Assembly (NCBI GenBank): GCA_025361735.1
Contig: JANYKD010000118.1
Location: 1 to 39,189 of the forward strand
Reading direction: 5' to 3'
Source: Phycisphaerales bacterium
Lineage (GTDB): Bacteria; Planctomycetota; Phycisphaerae; Tepidisphaerales; Tepidisphaeraceae
Length of the DNA: 39,189 nucleotides
Part shown: positions 17,585-23,901 of the stretch, piece by piece
Layout of the letters: every line of letters begins with the position of its first letter
Position numbering within the stretch: position 1 is the first letter of the stretch
Notes under the pieces: model-generated
Database searches by the model: none
What the model was told of the DNA's origin: nothing
Seen by the model: the letters and a program-made list of their open reading frames with translations, nothing else
Made by a program: the position numbers and the translations under genes

Positions 17585-17993
17585 CGTGAGTTCACAGAGA
17601 ATTGATAGAAGAAAATGGCTTTTGAGCGTTGTGGTTGCGGCCTTTGCCGGTAACAGTTGCACGTCGTTGAAGAACAATATGAATTCACAGAAAACATGTA
17701 AGCTTCGTGTTCAGGTTCTTTCCGCTGTTCTGATTGAGAGATTCTCAGGAGAGGCTCTTTGGGCCGGTGTTCGACCGCGGTATGTGGTCGCCGTGTTGTT
17801 GCTAGATACAAAATCTCACTACCAGCCACACGACTCGGATTTTGAGCTCACGACTCACCGCATGGCGTTCTTCGCGATAGACAGCGTTACGAAGGTCTTC
17901 AAGGAAAGCGATGTTGTCGGCAAGGAGTATTCCTTGGATGTTCGATCCGAGGTATTCGATCAGACAACGCGGTTCTTCCTGAGCGCCGAATAG
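17559..17993 (+). CDS. Small exported protein, candidate immunity lipoprotein
   Basis: 144 residues, no recognised family. The N-terminus has a twin-arginine-like signal (DRRKWLLSVVVAAFAG) followed by a cysteine in GNSC at about residue 34, a loose lipobox, so it may be a Tat-exported lipoprotein. The start codon lies 26 bases inside the preceding effector gene with GGAGGA at good distance, showing tight coupling. A hand count gives 51 G/C of 120 bases at 17581-17700, against 91 of 120 at 16201-16320 in the ketosynthase-like gene. Position, size, export signal and foreign composition all fit an immunity protein for a periplasm-acting effector; this is inference. Confidence 0.7.
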   Translation: MSVKLPVPSVSSQRIDRRKWLLSVVVAAFAGNSCTSLKNNMNSQKTCKLRVQVLSAVLIERFSGEALWAGVRPRYVVAVLLLDTKSHYQPHDSDFELTTHRMAFFAIDSVTKVFKESDVVGKEYSLDVRSEVFDQTTRFFLSAE

Positions 17994-18026
17994 GTAGCAT
18001 AGGTTCTGTAACCGGATACTTCCGCC

Positions 18027-19253
18027 GTGCATAATTATTCAAAAGCCCCACCAGAAGTACTTGAGGACGTCGTTTGCGAACATATTGCAAACGTAAGTCA
18101 GGTCTTTGGCGGAATCCGAAACGCCCCCTTCTCTCCTCAGAGTGGCGAGTCCTTTGACAGCTTGTGCTGCCGTTGTGAGGATAATCTGGATGCCCTCCGA
18201 ATTGCCGGGGATAAGGCGATCAGCTTCGGGCAGACAGCTATTCAAGACGATTGCGAAGCAGCCAGCGTGGTCGCCCTTCTGCTGGCAGAATCCGACAACG
18301 GCCAGCCGGGAGCGTCTGAACAGTCCGTGGCCCTATTGCGTCACGAACCCCCCGAGATCCGCCAGGCTGCCTGGTGGGGTTTGCGGCTCGCCAATTCCCG
18401 GCACGTCGAACCGCACCTACGAGGACTGCTGCGAAAATCCAGTTGGGACTTCGCATCCGCCGCCGCGCTGGACGTCCTGGCCTTCCATCGCCTGCCCGTA
18501 CAAGTCGACCTCGGCAGGCCACCGGATGACGAAGGCGACGAGATCGCGTGGTTGTTGGCGGAAGCAGGCGGTCGTATGCGGGGCGCTTGGAATGCGAGGC
18601 ACTTGAAGCAGTACGTCGGCCATGCTTCCCCGCGCGTGCGTGAAGCCGCCTTACGCGCCTCGGCGCGGTGCGGACTTGCGGAGCTACCCGCGTTTTGCCG
18701 GGAAGCGACTGCTCGCCTGGATCCATTGGAAGCCATCGCGTTTCTTGGGGTGGTGGGTTCCCCGCAAGACGCTTCAATGTTGCAGCGTGCGACGTCGAAT
18801 CCGGCGGTGTCAAAGGCCGCTGTGGGCGGGTTGGGACGACTGGGATTGCCAACGAGCGTGCCTTTCCTTCTTGACCTGATGGAGTCGCCGGAACTGGCCG
18901 AAGCGGCGGCGGCCGCGTTCTGGCGTATCATTGGTGAGAAAGCGCCGCGGGGACCGGCACCCGATCCGCCGCCCGGCCTGACCGAAGACGAACTGGACCT
19001 GTGGGAACCCCGGCCGCCAGTGGACCTGCCCCGCGCCCGCGACTGGTGGAAGTCCAACGCCGCCCGCTTCGACCCCGCCAAACACTATCAGGTCGGCCTC
19101 AACGTCTCCGACGACCCGCTCGGCTCGGTGTTTGACCAGTTGCCGCTGGCCATCCGCTATGATGTCTATCTGCGCGAGAGAGCTCTCACCCCGGGCACGC
19201 CGGATTGGGAGCTCGAAACCTGGACATGGAAGCAGAAGACTCCGGGAGCTTGA
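18027..19253 (+). CDS. HEAT-repeat protein, TIGR02270-like, T6SS-associated
   Basis: 408 residues made mostly of paired helices with HEAT-like repeats (EIRQAAWWGLRLAN, RVREAALRASARCGL, AVSKAAVGGLGRLG) and a C-terminal tail with DLPRARDWWKSNAARFDP. The pattern fits the TIGR02270 family, which is found near VgrG/PAAR genes. Such repeats usually bind partner proteins; a chaperone or scaffold role for spike loading is inferred from context. The start used here is GTG at 18027, without a clear ribosome site; the first 80 or so codons are less GC-rich than the rest, so the N-terminus may have been joined or exchanged. Confidence 0.72.
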   Translation: MHNYSKAPPEVLEDVVCEHIANVSQVFGGIRNAPFSPQSGESFDSLCCRCEDNLDALRIAGDKAISFGQTAIQDDCEAASVVALLLAESDNGQPGASEQSVALLRHEPPEIRQAAWWGLRLANSRHVEPHLRGLLRKSSWDFASAAALDVLAFHRLPVQVDLGRPPDDEGDEIAWLLAEAGGRMRGAWNARHLKQYVGHASPRVREAALRASARCGLAELPAFCREATARLDPLEAIAFLGVVGSPQDASMLQRATSNPAVSKAAVGGLGRLGLPTSVPFLLDLMESPELAEAAAAAFWRIIGEKAPRGPAPDPPPGLTEDELDLWEPRPPVDLPRARDWWKSNAARFDPAKHYQVGLNVSDDPLGSVFDQLPLAIRYDVYLRERALTPGTPDWELETWTWKQKTPGA

Positions 19254-19357
19254 ATCTGGCCACGCGCCACGCAGGGTCGTTTCCGGGAAATTAAACGGCG
19301 CGTCGGGCGCTTGCGGTAATAGAATGTGGACCGTAGTCCTTTCTTACCGAGGTCACC

Positions 19358-20266
19358 ATGTCCGCCAACTACCCCGCCTCGTTCTCTTCTCTCTCCGACT
19401 TCCTCAAACAGACCGGCTGGGAAACTGACACCTCCAGTCCCGGCCTGGGCATCGCCTATACGTTCTTCAATCTGAACGTGCCCCTGACCGAACTGCTCGA
19501 GGCCGACTGCGATCCCGGGCCGTGGTCGCTCAAGACCAACGGCGCCGTCGTCCGCCTCACCCAGTGGATGCAGGCCATCGACTTCGCCGGTCCGGTTCAT
19601 TCCGAGTACCTCCCGGCCGGGACGCGGCTCTGGTCCTACCATTCCCCAACGCAGACCCGCCCCGGCAACTGGTTCACCCTTCCGGGAATGCCGGCCAGCG
19701 CCATGGCCATCGATCGCACCAAGACCGAGCCCCACGCCTATGTCGCCATTCATCCCTTCCCGGCGCTCATCAGCCGCGTCAGTGACGCCTATGTCGACTG
19801 GGCTCGCCAATACGGCGTCCGCGAACAATACCGCGACGGCGGCGGAACCCAGATCTTCGTCTGGAAACCGGAGCAATACCTCCGGCCCGACCCCTTTGTC
19901 GCCTGGACCTACCAGCAATCCACCGGCAACCTTTCCTTCGATGGCCAACTCGTCGGCAGCGGCTACTCGGGCGCCGGCACGAGCCTCGCCGCCGGCCGCA
20001 ACAATCCCGATCTGGAAAACGTGCCCAACATCGGCCCCATCCCGCGCGGCCTCTGGCTGATCGGCCCGTCCTTCTCCCATCCCACCAAGGGTCCCGTCTG
20101 CATGAACCTCAGCCCCGTCGGCCACAACGCACTTGGCCGCTCCGGCTTCATGATTCACGGTAACAACACCACGAACGACGCCTCGGAAGGCTGCATCATT
20201 CTCGGTCCCGGCCTGCGCGAGCAAATCGCCAACAGTATCGACCGCCTCCTGCGCGTCGTCCGCTGA
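19358..20266 (+). CDS. DUF2778/Tlde1-like L,D-transpeptidase T6SS effector with extra N-terminal domain
   Basis: 302 residues. The C-terminal part (about 184-302) matches the DUF2778 pattern: YQQSTGNLSFDGQLVGSGYS, GPIPRGLW, and the L,D-transpeptidase catalytic motif with H267 and C279 (FMIHGN...ASEGCI). Proteins of this family (Tlde1) are T6SS effectors that damage peptidoglycan by cutting or exchanging tetrapeptide stems. The first 180 residues form a separate domain (LPAGTRLWSYHSP, GNWFTLPG, GGGTQIFVW) that I cannot name with certainty; it resembles, in layout only, polymorphic-toxin modules. No immunity gene follows. GAGGT precedes the ATG. The gene closes the T6SS cargo island. Confidence 0.82.
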   Translation: MSANYPASFSSLSDFLKQTGWETDTSSPGLGIAYTFFNLNVPLTELLEADCDPGPWSLKTNGAVVRLTQWMQAIDFAGPVHSEYLPAGTRLWSYHSPTQTRPGNWFTLPGMPASAMAIDRTKTEPHAYVAIHPFPALISRVSDAYVDWARQYGVREQYRDGGGTQIFVWKPEQYLRPDPFVAWTYQQSTGNLSFDGQLVGSGYSGAGTSLAAGRNNPDLENVPNIGPIPRGLWLIGPSFSHPTKGPVCMNLSPVGHNALGRSGFMIHGNNTTNDASEGCIILGPGLREQIANSIDRLLRVVR

Positions 20267-20305
20267 TCCTGCCTATCATTAACCGTTGTTGGAGCTTCGG
20301 GGTGC

Positions 20306-20333
20306 TTGCCAGCCGCCGTCGGTGGTGTACACT
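20306..20333 (+). promoter_or_regulatory. Possible sigma-70 promoter of the pilus operon
   Basis: TTGCCA (20306-20311) and TACACT (20328-20333) are separated by 16 bases, a near-consensus arrangement (5/6 and 4/6 matches). It lies about 60 bases before the first pilB-like start codon in the only substantial gap ahead of the operon. Confidence 0.45.
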
Positions 20334-20391
20334 CCCTGAGTTGGCGGTCCTGCACGCCGGGCGTTCAGGTTGTCCACGAGAGGCTTCAAAT

Positions 20392-22143
20392 ATGGCCAAA
20401 AATCAGAAGAGACTTGGCGAAATTCTCGTCGAGTGGGGTATCCTGAATCCCAAAGAGCAGCAGCGGGCGGCCGACTATGCCAAGCAGAAGAACCTGCGCA
20501 TGGGCGAGGCCCTTCAGGAACTCAAGCTCGCTTCCGAGAACAATGTCTGCAAGGCCCTGGCGACCCAGCACAACCTTGAGTACATCGACCTCGACAAGAG
20601 CTCCATTTCCCCCAACGTCATCAACACCATTCCCGACGACCTGATGCGCAAGCATCTGATCCTGCCCATCGGCATCGAGAACGGCAAGCTCCGCGTCGCC
20701 ATCCACGACCCCCTGGACCTGGAAATCCTCGACATCCTCCGTTTCCGGCTCAACCGCGACATCCGCACCGTCCTGGCGCCCAAGAGCCGCATCAAACGCT
20801 ACCTCGACGACATCTTCTCCTCCGGCGCCGACAAGACCATCGACAAGACCATCGACTCCACCCTCAAGTCCCTCGACAAAACCCTCGACAAATCGGTCGA
20901 CCGCTCCATCGACAAGTCCATCGACCTCGCCAGCATGGGCGAAGACGCGGCCAACGACCCGACCCAGGCCCCCATCATCAAGCTGGTGCAGGCCATGATC
21001 GTCGAGGCCGTCCGCAATCGCGCCTCGGATATCCACATCGAGCCGATGAAGGACCGCGTCCGCGTGCGCTACCGTATCGACGGCGAGTGTATCGAACGCG
21101 ACCGCATCCCCAAGCGGATGCAAAACCCGCTCATCAGCCGTCTCAAGATCATGGCCGGCATCGACATCGCCGAAAAACGCCTGCCGCAGGACGGACGCAT
21201 CAAGCTGGCCGTGGACAAGTCCCAGATCGACTTCCGCGTCAGCACGCTTCCGGCCTACCACGGCGAATCGGTCGTGCTGCGTATTCTGCGTCCCGACTCG
21301 GTTCGTATCGGCATCGAAAAACTCGGCTTTTCCGAGGACGACAACAAGATTTTCCAGAAGATCATCAAACGCCCCAACGGCATCTTCCTGGTCACCGGCC
21401 CGACCGGCTCCGGCAAAACGACCACCCTCTACGCCGCCCTCAACGAACTCAACCGCCCCGACCGCAAGATCATCACGGCCGAGGATCCCGTCGAATACAA
21501 CTTCACGGGCATCAACCAGTGCCAGGTGAAGGAAGCCATCGGGCTGAGTTTCGCCAAGATCCTGCGCGCCATGCTGCGTCAGGCGCCCAATATCATCCTT
21601 GTCGGCGAAATCCGCGACCTGGAAGTGGCCGAAGTCGCCATTCAGGCCGCCCTGACCGGCCACCTGGTGTTCAGTACGCTGCACACCAACGACGCCCCCG
21701 GCGCCATCACCCGTCTGATCGACATGGGTGTCAAGCCGTTCCTGGTCGCCTCGTCCATTCAGGCGATCATGGCCCAGCGACTGATCCGCATCCTCTGTCC
21801 CAAGTGCAAGGCGCCGGATACGGATCCCGACTGGAAATGGCTGAAGCTGGCCGGCATTAACGAGAACGATCTGAAGAACAAGCAGATCTTCAAGCCGCGC
21901 GGCTGCGACTACTGCACGGGCACCGGCTATCGCGGCCGACTGGGCATCTTCGAGATGATGCACCTGAACAGCGAGATTCGCGAACTGGCCTTCAACCGCG
22001 CCCCCACCAACAAGATTCGCAAGGCCGCCCTCGCCGGCGGCATGAAGAGCCTGTTGGAAGACGGCAAGCTGAAGATTCTCAACGGCACCACGACGGCCGA
22101 GGAAATCGTGAAAGTGGCCCAGGTGGAGGGACTCAGCGCGTAG
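20392..22143 (+). CDS. pilB: PilB/GspE-type assembly ATPase (first copy)
   Basis: Hexameric cytoplasmic ATPase that powers pilus or pseudopilus assembly. 583 residues: N-terminal GspE/MshE-N domain (about 1-140, RLGEILVEWGILNPKEQQ), an unusual tetrapeptide-repeat linker (147-178), then the catalytic part with Walker A GPTGSGKTT (336-344), Walker B ILVGEIRD, an HTND His-box segment and the tetracysteine zinc site (CPKC...CDYC). Start at 20392 follows GAGAGG; the longer reading from 20302 has no ribosome site. First gene of the operon. Its stop codon is the first three bases of the inverted-repeat element that carries the four-helix-bundle gene. A second, more divergent copy lies three genes on. 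Confidence 0.93.
   Translation: MAKNQKRLGEILVEWGILNPKEQQRAADYAKQKNLRMGEALQELKLASENNVCKALATQHNLEYIDLDKSSISPNVINTIPDDLMRKHLILPIGIENGKLRVAIHDPLDLEILDILRFRLNRDIRTVLAPKSRIKRYLDDIFSSGADKTIDKTIDSTLKSLDKTLDKSVDRSIDKSIDLASMGEDAANDPTQAPIIKLVQAMIVEAVRNRASDIHIEPMKDRVRVRYRIDGECIERDRIPKRMQNPLISRLKIMAGIDIAEKRLPQDGRIKLAVDKSQIDFRVSTLPAYHGESVVLRILRPDSVRIGIEKLGFSEDDNKIFQKIIKRPNGIFLVTGPTGSGKTTTLYAALNELNRPDRKIITAEDPVEYNFTGINQCQVKEAIGLSFAKILRAMLRQAPNIILVGEIRDLEVAEVAIQAALTGHLVFSTLHTNDAPGAITRLIDMGVKPFLVASSIQAIMAQRLIRILCPKCKAPDTDPDWKWLKLAGINENDLKNKQIFKPRGCDYCTGTGYRGRLGIFEMMHLNSEIRELAFNRAPTNKIRKAALAGGMKSLLEDGKLKILNGTTTAEEIVKVAQVEGLSA
20830..20922 (+). repeat. Degenerate 12-bp repeat encoding a DK(S/T)(I/L/V) linker in PilB
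   Basis: Units of GACAAGACCATC type are reiterated about eight times with third-position drift, coding DKTI-DKTI-DSTL-KSL-DKTL-DKSV-DRSI-DKSI. One unit has three residues instead of four. The strict four-residue period puts the hydrophobic residue on a slowly turning stripe, as in a long charged helix joining the N domain to the ATPase domain. Confidence 0.85.
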
Positions 22144-22604
22144 TCCGTAGTCAGTGGTCCGTGGTCAGTAGCAAGAAGGCCGATATGATCAGGACGCAGT
22201 TTGAGAACTTGCGAGTGTATCGGCTGGCCGAGAGGTTGAGTGATATGGTTTGGACCATTGTGCTTGGCTGGGACCGGCTGGCGCAGGACACAGTTGGCAA
22301 GCAGCTTGTGCGGGCGGTTGATTCCATCGGAGCCAACATCGCCGAAGGCTGTGGCCGAGGCAGCTTTAAGGACAACCGCCGGTTTGTACGCGTAGCGCGA
22401 GGATCATTGAATGAAACGAAACACTGGTTGAGACGGGCCTTTGTTCGCGGGCTGTTGAATCAAGAACAAGTCGAGCGCTTGCGGAACATCATCGACAACT
22501 TCGCCCCGCAATTGAATGCGTACCTGAGTTCAATCGGAAGAGCCAAGACACCACAGACGAGCGTACCGCCCACTACGGACCACTGACTACGGACCACTGA
22601 CTAA
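22141..22604 (+). mobile_element. IVS-like insertion: four-helix-bundle gene within a word-repeat inverted repeat (element 1)
   Basis: Left arm 22141-22171 and right arm 22571-22603 are inverted copies built from GTCCGTAGTC/AGTGGTCC words. GTCCGTAGTCAGTGGTCCGT at 22143-22162 pairs perfectly over 20 bases with 22575-22594. The arms enclose a complete four-helix-bundle gene. The left arm starts in the stop codon of pilB and the right arm ends two bases before the pilT start codon, so the element fills the junction exactly. In mRNA the arms would form a long stem. Layout resembles 23S rRNA intervening sequences; mobility is inferred. Confidence 0.6.
22185..22586 (+). CDS. Four-helix-bundle protein (TIGR02436/S23 family), copy 1
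   Basis: 133 residues from ATG 22185, preceded by AAGAAGG. The family signature is clear: SIGANIAEGCGRGS followed by RRFVRVARGSLNETKHWL, with four amphipathic helices. The family is known from ORFs inside 23S rRNA intervening sequences and from Avd accessory proteins of diversity-generating retroelements, which bind nucleic acid; its cellular role is unknown. The last codons and the stop lie in the right arm of the flanking inverted repeat. It sits between pilB and pilT but has no known pilus function. It belongs to the RFV-ARGSL subgroup, unlike the second copy. Confidence 0.85.
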   Translation: MIRTQFENLRVYRLAERLSDMVWTIVLGWDRLAQDTVGKQLVRAVDSIGANIAEGCGRGSFKDNRRFVRVARGSLNETKHWLRRAFVRGLLNQEQVERLRNIIDNFAPQLNAYLSSIGRAKTPQTSVPPTTDH

Positions 22605-22605
22605 C

Positions 22606-23841
22606 ATGGCAATGATTCAAATCGATCGTCTCCTGGAAACCTGCGTCCGCCGCGGCGCATCGGACCTTCATCTGGTTGTCGGCAAGGCGCCGACGCTTCG
22701 CCTGCACACGCACCTCCGCGAACTGCAGACCAAAGTCCTCGAACCCGAGGAAACCATCGGCCTGATGAAGTCGATCACCCCCGAACGCATCCAGCAGGAA
22801 TTCGAAGAACAGGGCTCGGGCGACTTCGGTTTCGCCTACGGCGAGATGGCTCGCTTCCGCGTGTCTGTCTTCAAGCAGAAGGGATGCTGCTCGCTGGTGC
22901 TGCGTAAGATCCCCAACAAGCTGCTCACCTTCGAGCAGATCGGCCTGCCCAAGATGGCCGAGCAGATCTGCCGCCGCCCGCGCGGCATCTTCCTGGTCAC
23001 CGGCCCCACCGGCTCCGGCAAGACCACCACGCTGGCGTCGATGATCAATTTCATCAACGAGAACTACGACAAGCACATCATCACGATGGAAGACCCCATC
23101 GAGTATTACCACCAGCACAAGAAGTCCATCGTCGTCCAGCGCGAGATCGGCGTCGACGTGCCCAACTTCTCGGAAGGCCTGCGACGCGCCCTGCGTCAGG
23201 ACCCGGACGTCATGCTCGTCGGCGAAATGCGCGACCTGGCGACGATCCAGTCGGCCATCACCGCCGCTGAAACGGGCCACCTGGTGTTCGGCACGCTGCA
23301 CACCTCCGGTGCCGCATCCACCATCAACCGCATCATCGACGCCTTCCCGACCGACCAGCAGGAACAGGTCCGCGTGCAGCTTGCCAACAACCTCATCGCC
23401 GTGCTCTCGCAGGTGCTTTGCCCGCGCATCGACACCGAAGGCATGCTCGCCGGCTACGAATTCATGTACTGCACGCCCGCCATCCAGAACCTCATCCGCG
23501 AAAACAAGTCCTACCGCATCGACTCCGACATCCAGACCGGCAAGCGCTACGGCATGGAACTGCTCGACGACAACCTCTGGCGGCACTACAAGGCCGGCAA
23601 GATCGATCGCGACGAGGCCATCGACAAGTCCAAGAACCCCGGCGCCATGGTCGACCGCATGGAACGCGGCGGCGACATCGTGATGGAGGAAGAGGAAGGC
23701 GAAGAAGGCGACGAGGGCGCAACCGGCCAGGGTGCCAAGCCCAAGGGTCCGACCCCGCCCGGACAGCCCCAGTCGGATAAGGAAAAACAAGCCCAGATCG
23801 AAGCCAACCGCGCCCGAATGCAGGCGGCAGCCAAGAAGTAA
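22606..23841 (+). CDS. pilT: Twitching-motility ATPase PilT (pilus retraction)
   Basis: Hexameric ATPase driving pilus disassembly and retraction. 411 residues with a PAS-like N domain (1-100, GASDLHLVVGKAPTLR), Walker A GPTGSGKTTTL (133-143), Asp box, Walker B (LVGEMRD), the His-box TLHTSGA and the PilT-specific AIQNLIRENK helix. The tail beyond about residue 345 is an acidic Pro/Gly-rich extension (EEEEGEEGDEG) absent from typical PilT of about 345-370 residues. No Shine-Dalgarno sequence is seen: the bases before the ATG belong to the inverted-repeat arm. Translation may be coupled to the four-helix-bundle gene, which ends 19 bases upstream. Confidence 0.95.
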   Translation: MAMIQIDRLLETCVRRGASDLHLVVGKAPTLRLHTHLRELQTKVLEPEETIGLMKSITPERIQQEFEEQGSGDFGFAYGEMARFRVSVFKQKGCCSLVLRKIPNKLLTFEQIGLPKMAEQICRRPRGIFLVTGPTGSGKTTTLASMINFINENYDKHIITMEDPIEYYHQHKKSIVVQREIGVDVPNFSEGLRRALRQDPDVMLVGEMRDLATIQSAITAAETGHLVFGTLHTSGAASTINRIIDAFPTDQQEQVRVQLANNLIAVLSQVLCPRIDTEGMLAGYEFMYCTPAIQNLIRENKSYRIDSDIQTGKRYGMELLDDNLWRHYKAGKIDRDEAIDKSKNPGAMVDRMERGGDIVMEEEEGEEGDEGATGQGAKPKGPTPPGQPQSDKEKQAQIEANRARMQAAAKK

Positions 23842-23901
23842 GCCCACGCAGATGCAGGACCGCCGCGGTATTTCCGCCGGCCTGTGAAACGAGGAAGACG
23901 T

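Noticed and set aside
20386-21963. 525-codon minus-strand frame opposite pilB
   Set aside because: Antisense to an intact PilB with Walker motifs; repetitive Val/Asp/Gly text reflects the complement of codons of the real gene.
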